The notes beneath the pieces are model-generated. The model did not search any database, was not told the origin of the DNA, and saw nothing but the letters and a program-made list of their open reading frames with translations. A stretch of 64,000 bases of DNA, from contig NZ_CP035913.1 in NCBI RefSeq assembly GCF_004209755.1, positions 6,448,001 to 6,512,000 on the forward strand, written 5' to 3'. This DNA comes from Pseudoduganella lutea (GTDB lineage Bacteria; Pseudomonadota; Gammaproteobacteria; Burkholderiales; Burkholderiaceae_D). Positions within the stretch are counted from its first letter, which is position 1, and every line of letters starts with the position of its first letter. Below, piece after piece: positions 26,455 through 37,600 of the stretch. Both the position numbers and the translations under genes were made by a program.

Positions 26455-29400
26455 ATGGACTGGCAATTCTGGATCGACCGCGGCGGCACCTTCACGGACA
26501 TCGTTGCGAGGCGGCCGGACGGCACGCTGGCCACGCACAAGCTGCTGTCCGAAAACCCGGAGCGTTACCCCGATGCGGCGCTGGCCGGCATAAGGCACCT
26601 GCTTGGCGTCCCGGCTGGGGAACCTGTGCCGCCGGGGCTCGTCGGCGCGGTCAAGATGGGAACCACGGTGGCCACCAACGCGCTGCTCGAACGCAAGGGC
26701 GAGCCGACAGCGCTGGCGATCACCCGCGGCTTCGGCGATGCGCTGCGCATCGCTTACCAGAACCGCCCTCGGTTGTTCGACCGCCATATCGTGCTGCCCG
26801 AGCTGCTGTATGGCCACGTGGTCGACATCGATGAACGCGTGGGCGCCCACGGCGATATCGTGATCCCGCTCGACGAGGCGGCGGCACGGACGGCATTGCT
26901 GGCCGCGTACGGGCGTGGCTTCCGCTCGCTCGCGATCGTCTTCATGCACGGCTACCGTTTCACGGCGCACGAAAAGGCCGTGGCCCGCATCGCCCGCGAA
27001 GTGGGCTACACGCAGGTTTCGGTCTCGCACGAGGCCAGCCCGCTGATGAAGCTCGTCGCGCGCGGCGATACGACCGTGGTCGATGCCTACCTGTCGCCGA
27101 TCCTGCGCCGCTACGTCGACCGGGTGGCCGCCGAGCTGCCCGGCGTGCGGCTGCAGTTCATGCAGTCGAATGGCGGCTTGACCGATGCACGCGCGTTTCA
27201 CGGCAAGGACAGCATTCTCTCCGGGCCGGCCGGCGGCATCGTCGGCATGGTGCGTGCCAGCCGCCTCGCCGGCTTCGACAGGATCATCGGCTTCGACATG
27301 GGGGGCACCTCCACCGACGTCTCGCATTATGCAGGCGAGTTCGAACGCGTGTTCGAGACGCAGGTGGCCGGCGTGCGCATGCGCGCGCCGATGATGAGCA
27401 TCCACACGGTGGCGGCCGGCGGTGGCTCGATCCTGCACTTCGATGGCAGCAGGCTGCGCGTGGGGCCGGACAGCGCGGGCGCCGATCCCGGCCCGGCCAG
27501 CTACCGGCGCGGCGGGCCGCTGGCTGTCACCGACTGCAATGTCATGCTGGGCAAGATCCTGCCCGCCGAGTTCCCGCACGTGTTCGGTCCTGGTGGCGAC
27601 CAGCCGCTCGACGCGGACACGGTGCGCGAACGCTTTGCGGCACTGGCCACGGAGATCGGCCAGGCCAGCGGCGCTGCGCCCGCGCCGGAAGCACTGGCGG
27701 CCGGATTCATCGAGATTGCGGTCGGCAACATGGCCAACGCGATCAAGCAGATCTCCGTGCAGCGTGGCCACGACGTGACCGGCTACGCGCTGACCAGCTT
27801 TGGCGGCGCCGGCGGCCAGCACGCCTGCCTGGTGGCCGACGCACTGGGCATGAAGACCGTGTTCATCCATGCGCTGGCCGGCGTACTGTCCGCCTATGGG
27901 ATGGGCCTGGCGGACCAGGCGGTGCTGCGCGAGCAGGCGATCGAAACGCGGCTCGCCGGGTCCGCGCTGCCGGCGCTGCATGCGGCGCTGGATGCGCTGG
28001 CGGCCGATGCGCGCGCCGAATTACTCAGGCAGGGCGCCGACGACGGCCACATCGTTGTCGTGCGGCGCGCGCACCTGCGCTATGAAGGCACGGACTCCGC
28101 GCTCATCGTGCTGTTCGACGAGGAGGAGGGCATGCGCGCGCAATTCCTGGACGCCTACAAAAGACGTTTTTCCTTCCTGATGCAGGACCGGGCCCTGATC
28201 GTCGAGGCGGTGTCGGTCGAAGCGATCGGCAAGGCCGAGGCACCGGCCGAAGCGGCGGCGGCCGCGCCGACTGGACGATTGCCCGAACAGTCGCCGCGTA
28301 ATGACGCAGCGCCGCCCCACCGCACCGTGCCCATGTTCAGCGCCGGCCAGTGGCGCGACACGAGCCTGTACCGGCGCGACGCCTTGCGCAGCGGCGACGT
28401 GCTGCGCGGCCCGGCCATCATCGCCGAAGCCAATGCCACCACGGTCGTGGAACCCGGCTGGCAGGCGCAGGTGACACCGCAGGATCACCTGGTGCTCACC
28501 CGGATCGAGGCGCTGCCGGCGCGCCGCGCGATCGGCACGACGGCCGATCCGGTCATGCTGGAAATCTTCAACAACCTGTTCATGTCGATCGCCGAACAGA
28601 TGGGCCTGCGCCTGCAGAACACGGCGCATTCGGTGAACATCAAGGAGCGCCTGGATTTTTCGTGCGCGATCTTCGATGGCGACGGCAACCTGATCGCCAA
28701 CGCACCGCACATGCCCGTGCACCTTGGTTCGATGGGCGAAAGCATCAAGCGTGTGATGCACGCCAACGCGGGCGCGATGCGCCCTGGCGACGTGTACATG
28801 TTGAACGATCCCTACAATGGCGGCACGCACCTGCCGGACGTAACGGTCATCACCCCTGTCTTCGACGCAACGGGCATGGACATCCTGTTCTATGTGGGCT
28901 CGCGCGGCCACCATGCCGATATCGGCGGCACCACGCCCGGCTCCATGCCGCCCGATTCGCGCACCATCGAGGAAGAGGGCGTGCTGATCGATAACTTCAA
29001 GCTGGTCGATGGCGGCGCGCTGCGCGAGGCGGAAACGCGCGCGCTGCTGGCCGGCGCGCGCTACCCGGCACGCAATCCCGACCAGAACCTGGCCGACCTG
29101 CGCGCCCAGGTCGCCGCGAACACCAAGGGCGTGGAGGAATTGCGCCGGATGGTGGCGCACTTCGGGCTGGACGTGGTGCGCGCCTACATGGGCCACGTGC
29201 AGGACAACGCCGAGGAAGCGGTGCGGCGCGTGATCGGCGCGCTGCGCGACGGTGCATTCACGGTCGATCTCGATAATGGGGCACGGATCAGCGTGGCCGT
29301 CACGGTCGACACGGCGTCGCGCAGCGCCACGATCGATTTCACCGGCACGTCGCCCCAGTTGGACAATAATTTCAACGCGCCGTCCGCCGTCTGCATGGCC

Positions 29401-30075
29401 GCGGTGCTGTACGTGTTCCGCACGCTGGTGGACGACGACATTCCCCTCAATGCCGGGTGCCTCAAGCCGCTGCGCGTGATCATCCCGCCCGGCTCGATGC
29501 TTAATCCACGCGCGCCGGCCTCGGTTGTTTCCGGCAACGTGGAAACGTCGACGTGCATCACGAACGCGCTGTACGGCGCCCTGGGCGTCATGGCGGCGTC
29601 GCAGGGCACGATGAACAACTTCACGTTCGGCAGCAGCCGGCACCAGTACTATGAAACGATCAGCGGCGGCTCCGGCGCCGGCGCCGGGTTCGACGGCACC
29701 GACGTCGTGCAGACGAACATGACGAACTCACGCCTGACCGATCCGGAAATCCTGGAGTTCCGTTTTCCGGTGCGGGTCGACAGCTACGCGATCCGGCAGG
29801 GCTCGGGCGGTGCCGGCCGCTGGCGCGGCGGCAATGGCGGCGTGCGGCGCATCCGGTTCCTGGAACCGATGACGGCGGCGATCCTGTCGAACAACCGGAT
29901 CCATGCGCCATTCGGCATGGCCGGCGGCGCGCCTGGCGCGCTGGGCAGGAATACCGTGGAGCGGGCCGCTGGCGGCGTCGAGGAACTGGGGCACATCGGC
30001 AAGGTAGCGATGCAACCCGGTGACGTGTTCGTCATCGAAACGCCGGGGGGCGGGGGCTACGGCACGCCGACGTGA
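26455..30075 (+). CDS. Fused hydantoinase/5-oxoprolinase (HyuA-HyuB type)
   Basis: 1206 residues, the length of one-chain 5-oxoprolinases. The N-terminal HyuA half (about 1-690) begins with [17 protein letters not shown] and has the actin-like ATPase stretch [16 protein letters not shown]. The C-terminal HyuB half (about 695-1200) begins [20 protein letters not shown] and ends in EQ-rich glycine turns ([11 protein letters not shown]). The reaction is ATP-dependent ring opening of 5-oxoproline or a hydantoin; which one cannot be decided here. A GGAG ribosome site lies 6 bases before the ATG. No transport or amidohydrolase partner is adjacent. Confidence 0.9.
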   Translation: MDWQFWIDRGGTFTDIVARRPDGTLATHKLLSENPERYPDAALAGIRHLLGVPAGEPVPPGLVGAVKMGTTVATNALLERKGEPTALAITRGFGDALRIAYQNRPRLFDRHIVLPELLYGHVVDIDERVGAHGDIVIPLDEAAARTALLAAYGRGFRSLAIVFMHGYRFTAHEKAVARIAREVGYTQVSVSHEASPLMKLVARGDTTVVDAYLSPILRRYVDRVAAELPGVRLQFMQSNGGLTDARAFHGKDSILSGPAGGIVGMVRASRLAGFDRIIGFDMGGTSTDVSHYAGEFERVFETQVAGVRMRAPMMSIHTVAAGGGSILHFDGSRLRVGPDSAGADPGPASYRRGGPLAVTDCNVMLGKILPAEFPHVFGPGGDQPLDADTVRERFAALATEIGQASGAAPAPEALAAGFIEIAVGNMANAIKQISVQRGHDVTGYALTSFGGAGGQHACLVADALGMKTVFIHALAGVLSAYGMGLADQAVLREQAIETRLAGSALPALHAALDALAADARAELLRQGADDGHIVVVRRAHLRYEGTDSALIVLFDEEEGMRAQFLDAYKRRFSFLMQDRALIVEAVSVEAIGKAEAPAEAAAAAPTGRLPEQSPRNDAAPPHRTVPMFSAGQWRDTSLYRRDALRSGDVLRGPAIIAEANATTVVEPGWQAQVTPQDHLVLTRIEALPARRAIGTTADPVMLEIFNNLFMSIAEQMGLRLQNTAHSVNIKERLDFSCAIFDGDGNLIANAPHMPVHLGSMGESIKRVMHANAGAMRPGDVYMLNDPYNGGTHLPDVTVITPVFDATGMDILFYVGSRGHHADIGGTTPGSMPPDSRTIEEEGVLIDNFKLVDGGALREAETRALLAGARYPARNPDQNLADLRAQVAANTKGVEELRRMVAHFGLDVVRAYMGHVQDNAEEAVRRVIGALRDGAFTVDLDNGARISVAVTVDTASRSATIDFTGTSPQLDNNFNAPSAVCMAAVLYVFRTLVDDDIPLNAGCLKPLRVIIPPGSMLNPRAPASVVSGNVETSTCITNALYGALGVMAASQGTMNNFTFGSSRHQYYETISGGSGAGAGFDGTDVVQTNMTNSRLTDPEILEFRFPVRVDSYAIRQGSGGAGRWRGGNGGVRRIRFLEPMTAAILSNNRIHAPFGMAGGAPGALGRNTVERAAGGVEELGHIGKVAMQPGDVFVIETPGGGGYGTPT

Positions 30076-30114
30076 GTCAGTCCGATATGAGTCAGTCCGA
30101 TATGAGTCAGTCTT
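30073..30114. repeat. 15-bp direct repeat at the 3' end of the hydantoinase gene
   Basis: TGAGTCAGTCCGATA occurs at 30073-30087 and 30088-30102 and partly again at 30103-30112. The first copy contains the hydantoinase stop codon, and the third runs into the end of the convergent Arc-type gene. Confidence 0.85.
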
Positions 30115-30292
30115 CATCGCCGCCGGGTGGCGCCGGCTGCACCTTGATGCCGCGGCGCGCCAGGGCCTCGCGCAGCAGGAACTCGATTTCCGCGTTCACG
30201 CTGCGCAGGTCGTTCGCGGCCAGCCGCTGCAGCTCGGCCCACAAGGCCGGGTCGATCCGCAGCGGGTAGGCTTTCTTTCCAGGACTCCCCAT
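30107..30292 (-). CDS. Arc-type ribbon-helix-helix DNA-binding protein
   Basis: 61 residues. The segment KKAYPLRIDPALWAELQRLA followed by SVNAEIEFLLREALARRG matches the ribbon-helix-helix fold of Arc-like regulators, in which a dimer beta ribbon reads the operator. The tail is Pro/Gly/Asp-rich. It lies 17 bases downstream of the SPFH gene on the same strand, so the two form an operon. No toxin gene is adjacent. A plausible role is autoregulation of the pair through the palindrome upstream of the SPFH gene. Confidence 0.8.
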   Translation of the reverse strand: MGSPGKKAYPLRIDPALWAELQRLAANDLRSVNAEIEFLLREALARRGIKVQPAPPGGDED

Positions 30293-30309
30293 GGTGCTCA
30301 GTCCATCAT

Positions 30310-31179
30310 TCAGTTATACAGGGTGCCTGCGTTGATGATCGGTTGCGCATTCTGGTCCGAGCACAGCACCACGAGCAGGTTGCTGACCATCGCCGCCTTG
30401 CGCTCCGGGTCGAGTTCCACGATGTCGCGTTCGGCCAGCGCCTTCAATGCCGCATCCACCATGGTGACCGCGCCGTGCACGATCTTGGCACGCGCACTGA
30501 TGATGGCCTCGGCCTGCTGGCGGCGCAACATGACCTGGGCAATTTCCGCGGCATAGGCCAGGTGCGTGAGCTTGGCATCGACCACTTCCACGCCGGCCGC
30601 CTCGAAGCGGGCTTGCAGCTCGCTGCGCAATGCATGGGCCACTTCGCTGGCACCCGCGCGCAGCGTGGTTTCGCCTGCCGCCAGGTCGTCCGCTTCGTCA
30701 TAGGCGTATTGCGAGGCCAGGTGGCGCAATGCGGCTTCGGCCTGGATCGACACATAGCGCTCGAAATCATCGACCTCGAACACGGCCTGCGCCGTATCGC
30801 GCACGCGCCACACGACGGCGGCGCCGATCTCGATCGGATTGCCGCGCCGGTCGTTCACTTTCAGCGTGGCCACGTTCAGGTTGCGCGCGCGCACCGTCAG
30901 CTTGCGCTTGCGGTAGAAGGGAAATGCCCAGCGCAGGCCCTCGTTGCGGTCGGTACCGACATATTTGCCGAACAGCGTGAGGATCGCTGTCTCGTTCGGC
31001 TGCAGCATGAACAGGCCGGCGCCGAGGAAGATGCCGGCGACGATCATCAGCAACCCCGGCAACACGAGAAAGCCGCGCAGCGCCAGCCCGCCCCCGATGA
31101 CGAGCAGAATGCCCAGGGCGCCCGCCGCATAGCCGTTGACCGACGTGAACGGCGCTTCCTGCCTGACCTGTGTACCCAT
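30310..31179 (-). CDS. SPFH (stomatin/prohibitin/flotillin) domain membrane protein
   Basis: 289 residues. An N-terminal hydrophobic hairpin (about residues 18-57) anchors the SPFH/Band 7 domain, seen as PFYRKRKLTVRARNLNVATLKVND and AAVVWRVRDTAQAVFEVDDF. It is followed by an alanine-rich coiled coil (about 185-255) and a conserved VSNLLVVLCSDQNAQPIINAG end. Such proteins form ring assemblies that organise membrane domains and proteases. The start is set at 31179, with GGGAGA about 7 bases upstream. It is co-transcribed with the Arc-type gene. Confidence 0.88.
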   Translation of the reverse strand: MGTQVRQEAPFTSVNGYAAGALGILLVIGGGLALRGFLVLPGLLMIVAGIFLGAGLFMLQPNETAILTLFGKYVGTDRNEGLRWAFPFYRKRKLTVRARNLNVATLKVNDRRGNPIEIGAAVVWRVRDTAQAVFEVDDFERYVSIQAEAALRHLASQYAYDEADDLAAGETTLRAGASEVAHALRSELQARFEAAGVEVVDAKLTHLAYAAEIAQVMLRRQQAEAIISARAKIVHGAVTMVDAALKALAERDIVELDPERKAAMVSNLLVVLCSDQNAQPIINAGTLYN

Positions 31180-31202
31180 CTGGATCTCCCTGGAATTATA
31201 TG

Positions 31203-31218
31203 AAAGTGATATCACTTT
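31203..31218. promoter_or_regulatory. Perfect 16-bp palindrome, candidate operator upstream of the SPFH/Arc operon
   Basis: AAAGTGATATCACTTT is a perfect palindrome 24 bases upstream of the SPFH start codon. A GATCAC half-site follows at 31221-31226. Position and symmetry fit a dimeric repressor site; the Arc-type protein of the same operon is the obvious candidate, but that is inference. Confidence 0.6.
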
Positions 31219-31378
31219 AAGATCACTGTATCGGCTTGTCAAGGGAGAACCGGCGTTGGCGCGGCCCGATCATGTCAGTGATCGTTGGCGGGGCAGTGAC
31301 TTTCCGAGAGAAATCCGCAACCTCGCGCAGCTAGAATGGGGGACGCCGGAATGGCCGGCCCGAATATGGAAATCTCCA

Positions 31379-32590
31379 GTGCAAGCTCCAGGGCGCCGCA
31401 AGCTGATCATTGCAATGCTGGCCGTCGCGTGTGTCGCGGCGCCGCTCGGCTATGGCTACCTGAACGCCAAGCCCGCCCGCGAAGCGGAACTGGCGCGCGT
31501 CGCGCAACGCGAAATCCGCGCCACCGTCCTGGCCACGGGGCAACTGGTGTTCCGGCAGGAAGTGCAACTGTCCGCCGAGGTCATCGGCAAGGTGGCCGCC
31601 GTGCTGGTGAAGGAAGGCGACGGCGTGCAGAAGGGCCAGGTCCTGCTGCGGCTGGATCCCACCGTCTACCTCGCCGAGGTGGCCCAGCAGGAAGCGAACC
31701 GGCGCAGCGCCTCGATCGCGATCGAGCGGGCGCAGATCAACGTCGCCAACCAGCAGCGCGCGCTGGACCGCGCCCAGCGCCTGTACCAGGCGAAGTTCAT
31801 CGATATCTCCAGGCATGACGACGCAGTGCACCAGGCCGATCTGGCACAGGTGGAATTGCGCGCCAGCCGCGAGGCGCTCGGCCAGGCGGAAGCGTTGCTG
31901 TCCCAGGCGCGGGAGCGGCTGGCGAAAACGGAAGTGCGCGCGCCGATCGACGGCACGGTGACCGCGCTGCCGATCAAGGTAGGTGAAACCGCCGTGGCCA
32001 GCACCACGGGGATTGCCGGCTCGTCGCTGATGACGATCGCCGACATGGGCGCGATCATCGCCGAAGTGAATGTCGATGAAGCCGATATCGCCCAGGTGGC
32101 TGCCGGCCAGCCCGCGAAGGTATTCCCGGCCGCCTACCCGGAGCAGCCGATCGCCGGCCGGGTCGAGCAGATCGCCATGGCGCCGCGGGTGGCACCGCCG
32201 GGTGCCGCCGCGCAGGGCCGCAGCTACGTGGTCAAGCTGCGGCTCGACGAAACCCGGCCGGCGCTGCGCTCGGGCATGACGTCGCGCGTGGAGATCGCCG
32301 CCGGCACCACGGTGAAGCGCCCGGCAATCCCGCTCCAGGCGCTGATGAACGAGCCGCAGGGCAGCCGCGGCGCCATCGGCGGGTACTACGCGTTTGCCGT
32401 GGTCGATGGCCGGGCCGTGCGCAAGCCGGTGCAGGTTGGCGTCTCCGACGATACGAACCAGGAGGTGCTGAAGGGCCTCGCGGTGGGCGACACGGTCGCC
32501 GTGGGGCCGGCGCGATTGCTGCGCGAACTGCGCGACGGCGACCCCGTCATTGCGGCGCCGGTCGCCGGGCCCGCGGGAGGAGGGCGTTGA
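31379..32590 (+). CDS. MacA-type periplasmic adaptor of an ABC exporter
   Basis: 403 residues from a GTG start with GGAAA about 6 bases upstream; the frame remains open upstream but without an ATG in a likely place. A signal-anchor helix (about residues 8-26) precedes the membrane fusion core: EVIGKVAAVLVKEGDGVQKGQVL, a helical hairpin of about residues 100-185, the second lipoyl half VRAPIDGTVTALPIKVGETA, then barrel and membrane-proximal domains. It delivers substrates of the MacB-like pair just downstream. Its stop overlaps the next start. Confidence 0.85.
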   Translation: MQAPGRRKLIIAMLAVACVAAPLGYGYLNAKPAREAELARVAQREIRATVLATGQLVFRQEVQLSAEVIGKVAAVLVKEGDGVQKGQVLLRLDPTVYLAEVAQQEANRRSASIAIERAQINVANQQRALDRAQRLYQAKFIDISRHDDAVHQADLAQVELRASREALGQAEALLSQARERLAKTEVRAPIDGTVTALPIKVGETAVASTTGIAGSSLMTIADMGAIIAEVNVDEADIAQVAAGQPAKVFPAAYPEQPIAGRVEQIAMAPRVAPPGAAAQGRSYVVKLRLDETRPALRSGMTSRVEIAAGTTVKRPAIPLQALMNEPQGSRGAIGGYYAFAVVDGRAVRKPVQVGVSDDTNQEVLKGLAVGDTVAVGPARLLRELRDGDPVIAAPVAGPAGGGR

Positions 32591-33264
32591 TCCGCCTGCA
32601 GGGCCTGGGCAAGCATTACCGCATGGGCGACCAGACCGTGCATGCGCTGCGCGACATCGATCTGGTAATCGAGCGCAACGAACTGGTGGCGTTCATCGGC
32701 GCATCGGGTTCGGGCAAGTCGACGATGATGGGCATCATCGGCTGCCTGGACCGCCCCAGCAGCGGTACGTTCCTGCTGAACGGCAGTGCGGTGGCGCACA
32801 TGAGCGACGATGAACTGGCGCGCGTGCGCAACCGCGAGATCGGTTTCGTCTTCCAGAGTTTCCACCTGCTGCCGCGCATGTCGGCACTGGACAACGTGGC
32901 CCAGCCGCTGGTCTACCGCGGCATCGCCCCGGTAGAACGCCGTGACATGGCCATGCAGGCGCTGCAGCGGGTGGGACTGGAGGCGCGCATGCACCACCGA
33001 CCCAACGAACTGTCCGGCGGCCAGCGGCAGAGGGTGGCGATCGCCCGTGCGCTGGTGGGCGCACCGGCGCTGCTGCTGGCCGACGAGCCGACCGGCAACC
33101 TCGATTCGGCCACCACGCGCGACATCCTGGCGCTGATCCGCGATGTGCACGCGGCCGGCCAGACGGTGGTGATGGTGACGCACGAACCGGACATTGCCGC
33201 GCAGTGCTCGCGCGTGGTGCGGCTGCAGGATGGCCGGATCGTGTCCGATACGGGCGCGGCATGA
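32587..33264 (+). CDS. MacB-type ABC transporter ATPase
   Basis: 225 residues with Walker A GASGSGKST, signature LSGGQRQRVAIARAL and Walker B LLLADEPTGNLD. The start is TTG, supported by a GGAGGAGGG ribosome site and by overlap with the MacA stop (TTGA). Nucleotide-binding domain and permease, fused in MacB proper, are separate genes here. The class couples ATP hydrolysis to extracytoplasmic mechanotransmission rather than conventional transport. Confidence 0.92.
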   Translation: MIRLQGLGKHYRMGDQTVHALRDIDLVIERNELVAFIGASGSGKSTMMGIIGCLDRPSSGTFLLNGSAVAHMSDDELARVRNREIGFVFQSFHLLPRMSALDNVAQPLVYRGIAPVERRDMAMQALQRVGLEARMHHRPNELSGGQRQRVAIARALVGAPALLLADEPTGNLDSATTRDILALIRDVHAAGQTVVMVTHEPDIAAQCSRVVRLQDGRIVSDTGAA

Positions 33265-34484
33265 CGATCCTGCTGCGCGAAAGCGTGCGCTCGGCGCTGG
33301 CGTCGATCCTCGCCCACCGGCTGCGCAGTTTCCTCACGGCGTTGGGCATCATCATCGGCGTGGCGTCGGTGATCACGGTGATCTCGCTGATCCAGGGGCT
33401 GTCGAAGAGCGTGTCGGACCAGTTCGCCGGGCTGGGCGGCACCAGCGTGACGATCCGGGCGTATAACGACATGAAGGACCAGATGCGCGGCAAGGTCAAC
33501 TACCTGCGGCTGGAAGACGTGGAGCAGATCCGCCTGCGTGGCGAGAGCATCCGGCACGTGAGCCCGGTCTTCACGCCCGGCTTTGCCGAAGTGCGCTACC
33601 TGGGCGCCACGACGACGGCGCGGGTGACAGCCACGTCGGCCAGCTACCAGGACGTGAACCAGCGCTATACGCGGCTGGGGCGTTTCATCACCGAGCCGGA
33701 CGACGCACGGGCGCGGCGCGTGGCCGTGATCGGCGAAGACCTGGTCGCCGAGCTGCACCTGCCGGCGGACCCGCTCGGCAAGTTCATCTTCTATGGCGGC
33801 GAATGGTTCAAGATCGTGGGCGTGCTGGAAAAGCAGGGTGCCGTCTTCGGCATGTCGCAGGATAACTACCTGATCATCCCGTTCAAGACCGGGCGCAGCA
33901 TCATGGGCAACAACCGCCGGCTGAATCTGTCGATCACGGTGGCGGTCGACCAGCTGGCCGACCTGGATGGCACGATCCGGCAGTTGTCCGCCGTGATGCG
34001 CACGGCGCACCGCCTGCAGCCGGGCCAGCCCGACGATTTCGAGATCCAGTCCGCGGAACAGCTGGCGCAGAGTTTCGAGAAGATCAGCATGATGGTGACG
34101 CTGGTCATGGGCGGCGTGGTCGGTATCGCGCTGCTGGTGGGCGGCATCGGCATCATGAACATCATGCTGGTGTCGGTGAAGGAACGCACGCGCGAGATCG
34201 GCATCTGCAAGGCGCTCGGCGCGCGCAGCCGCGACATCCTGGCGCAATTCCTCGTGGAGGCGGTCATCCTGGCCACGCTGGGCGGCCTGATCGGGCTGGC
34301 GCTGGGCTACGTGCTGGGAGCCGCCATCGCCGCCCTGATCCCGGACTTCCCGCCGGCCGTCGTGCCCTGGTGGGCCGTGGCACTGTCGCTGCTGTTTTCC
34401 GGCGGCGTCGGCATCGTGTTCGGCGTGATGCCGGCCCGGCAGGCGGCGCGGCTCGATCCGATCGAGGCCCTGCGCTACGAATAA
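33261..34484 (+). CDS. MacB-type ABC transporter permease (FtsX family)
   Basis: 407 residues. The first membrane helix lies at about residues 20-45 (LTALGIIIGVASVITVISLI), then a large periplasmic MacB_PCD domain, then three C-terminal helices including GGIGIMNIMLVSVKERTREI and the family ending ARLDPIEALRYE. Its ATG overlaps the ATPase stop (ATGA). With the two genes before it this makes a complete MacA plus split MacB exporter; no TolC-type channel gene is nearby. Confidence 0.92.
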   Translation: MTILLRESVRSALASILAHRLRSFLTALGIIIGVASVITVISLIQGLSKSVSDQFAGLGGTSVTIRAYNDMKDQMRGKVNYLRLEDVEQIRLRGESIRHVSPVFTPGFAEVRYLGATTTARVTATSASYQDVNQRYTRLGRFITEPDDARARRVAVIGEDLVAELHLPADPLGKFIFYGGEWFKIVGVLEKQGAVFGMSQDNYLIIPFKTGRSIMGNNRRLNLSITVAVDQLADLDGTIRQLSAVMRTAHRLQPGQPDDFEIQSAEQLAQSFEKISMMVTLVMGGVVGIALLVGGIGIMNIMLVSVKERTREIGICKALGARSRDILAQFLVEAVILATLGGLIGLALGYVLGAAIAALIPDFPPAVVPWWAVALSLLFSGGVGIVFGVMPARQAARLDPIEALRYE

Positions 34485-34554
34485 AACGGCTGCTTTCTTT
34501 CCTGGTGGATACGGCACATGCCACCGGTGCCGGGGTTTCACTCGGGTTTAGCCC

Positions 34555-34583
34555 TATAAACTGCCCGTTGAAACAGGTATAAT
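34555..34583 (+). promoter_or_regulatory. Candidate sigma-70-type promoter for purL
   Basis: A perfect -10 TATAAT at 34578-34583 lies about 115 bases before the purL start. The -35 at 34555-34560 (TATAAA, 17-base spacing) matches only three of six consensus positions. Confidence 0.4.
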
Positions 34584-34699
34584 GCCGGCAAATCAACCAG
34601 CCCATTCAGCGCTGGCGCACTTCGAGAGCCCGTGGTTTCTATTGCCGTGCCCATTTTCTTCTTAATCCGCAGCCCTGCTGCATCGACTCGCTCCCAACC

Positions 34700-37600
34700 A
34701 TGTTGATACTCCCGGGCTCCAACGCCCTGTCCGCATTCCGTAGCCAGCGTCTTCTCTCCCAACTGCAAGCCGTGGTGCCCGCCGTGACGGCGGTCCAGGC
34801 CCGCTATGTCCACTTCGTCGACACGCCATCGGCCCTGTCCGACGAGGACCGTGCGCGCCTGGATGGCCTGCTGACCTATGGCGAACCGGCCCACGCGGAC
34901 ATCGACGACGGCGCGGTCGAGTCGTTCGTGGTGATCCCGCGCTTCGGCACGATCTCGCCCTGGGCGTCGAAGGCCACGGATATCGTGCACAACTGCGGTA
35001 TGACGTACATCCACCGCGTGGAGCGGGGCGTGGCGTATCGCGTGGTGCTCAAGGGCGGCATCCTGGGCACGAGCCTGGGCGCCGCCAAGGGCCTGAACGC
35101 GGAACAGCTGCAGGCCGTGGTGGCACTGCTGCATGACCGCATGACGGAATCGGTGCTGCGCGACCCCAGCCAGGCGGCCGGCCTGTTCGCCAGCCTGGAA
35201 GGCAAGGCGCTGGAAACCGTGGACGTGCTGGGCAATGGCCGCGAAGCACTGGTGCGCGCCAACACGGAACTGGGTCTGGCGATGTCGATTGATGAGATCG
35301 ATTACCTGAACGACGCGTTCACGGCGGCGGCGCGCAACCCGACGGACGTGGAACTGATGATGTTCGCGCAGGCGAACTCCGAGCACTGCCGCCACAAGAT
35401 CTTCAATGCCGACTGGACCATCGACGGCACGGCGCAGGACCGCTCGCTGTTCAAGATGATCAAGAACACGCACGAGAAGCAGCCGAAGGGCACCATCGTC
35501 GCGTACTCCGACAATTCGTCGATCATGGAAGGCGCGACCGTGACGCGTTTCTTCCCGCGCGGCGAAGGCCATGAATACGGCGCGTCGACGGAACTGGTCC
35601 ACACCTTGATGAAGGTGGAGACGCACAACCACCCGACGGCGATCTCGCCCTTCCCGGGCGCTTCCACCGGTGCCGGTGGCGAAATCCGCGACGAAGGCGC
35701 GACCGGCCGTGGCGCCAAGCCGAAGGCCGGCCTTGCGGGCTTCACCGTATCGAACCTGATGCTGCCCGACGCGGTGCGCCCGTGGGAGAATGCGTCCAAT
35801 GTCACGGCGAAAGATGGCGCTACCGAGGCGGCGTACGGCAAGCCGGAACGCATCGCTTCGCCGCTGCAGATCATGATCGACGGCCCGCTGGGCGGCGCCG
35901 CGTTCTCGAACGAATTCGGCCGCCCGGTGCTGGGCGGCTACTTCCGCACCTATGAGCAGAACGTGGGCCACGCTGTCTACGGCTACCACAAGCCGATCAT
36001 GATCGCCGGCGGCATCGGCAACATCTCGGCGCAGCACACGCACAAGAACGATATCCCGGTCGGCAGCCTGCTGATCCAGCTGGGCGGCCCGGGCATGCGC
36101 ATCGGCATGGGCGGCTCGGCCGCGTCGTCGATGGCGACGGGCACCAATACGGCCGACCTGGACTTCGATTCAGTACAGCGCGGCAATCCGGAAATGGAAC
36201 GCCGTGCCCAGGAAGTGATCAACGGCTGCTGGCAGCTGGGTGAAAACAACCCGATCATCTCGATCCACGACGTGGGCGCGGGCGGTTTGTCGAACGCGTT
36301 CCCGGAAATCACGAATGACGCCAAGCGCGGCGCGATTTTCGACCTGCGCAAGGTGCCGCTGGAAGAATCCGGCATGGCGCCGAAGGAAATCTGGTCGAAT
36401 GAATCGCAGGAGCGCTACGTGCTTGCGATCGCGCCAGGCGACCTGGACACGTTCCGCGCGCTGTGCGAACGCGAGCGCTGCCCGTTCGCCGTGGTCGGCA
36501 CGGCCACCGAGGAACGCCAGCTGAAGCTGATCGATCCCGAGAACGGCAGCAATCCGGTGGACATGCCGATGGACGTGCTGCTCGGCAAGCCGCCGAAGAT
36601 GCACCGCGACGTACAGCATGTGGAGCGCGAATTCCCGGCCATCGACCTTACCGGTGTGGAGCTGGAAGAGGCCGCGCGGCGCGTGCTGCTGCAACCGACC
36701 GTGGGCGACAAGAGCTTCCTGATCACGATCGGCGACCGCACCGTGGGCGGCATGTCCGTGCGCGACCAGATGGTCGGCCCGTGGCAGGTGCCGGTGGGCG
36801 ACTGTGCCGTGACCACGCTGGCCTACGAAGGCTATGTCGGCGAGGCGATGGCGATGGGCGAGCGCACGCCGCTGGCCGTCGTCGACGCGCCGGCGTCGGG
36901 CCGCATGGCCGTGGGCGAGACGGTCACCAATCTGGCCGCGGCGCCGATCGCGGATATCGCGTCGATCAAGCTGTCGGCCAACTGGATGGCCGCGTGCGGC
37001 CAGCCGGGGCAGGATGCCGCGCTGTTCGATACCGTGAAAGCCGTGGGCATGGACCTGTGCCCGGCGCTGGGCATCTCGATCCCGGTGGGCAAGGATTCGC
37101 TGTCGATGCGTACAACATGGGCAGAAGGCGGGTCCGACGATGGCGAACAGAAGGCTGTCGTGTCGCCGGTGTCGCTGATTGTCTCCGGTTTCGCGCCGGT
37201 GTACGACGTGCGCAAGTCGCTGACGCCGCAGATCCGCACCGACCTGGGCGAGACGGCGATCATCGTCATCGACCTGGGCCGTGGCAAGAACCGCATGGGT
37301 GCGTCGATCCTGTCGCAGGTGCTGGGCCAGTTGGGCAATGAGACGCCGGACGTGGACAGCGCCGAAGACCTGAAGGGCTTCTTCGCCGCCGTGCAGCAGC
37401 TGAACCGCGACGGCAAGCTGCTGGCTTACCACGACCGTTCCGATGGCGGCCTGTATGCCACGCTGGCCGAGATGGCGTTCGCCGGCCGCGCCGGCCTGTC
37501 GATCAATCTCGACATGCTGACGCTGGAAGGCGAGCACGCGGCCGACTGGGGCGATGCGAAGAACTGGGCCAGCCAGGTGGGCGAGCGCCGCAACGAACTG

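Noticed and set aside
28021..29643. 540-codon minus-strand frame inside the hydantoinase gene
   Set aside because: A shadow of the real gene on the opposite strand: His/Arg/Val-rich with no domain, while the plus-strand frame has full family similarity.
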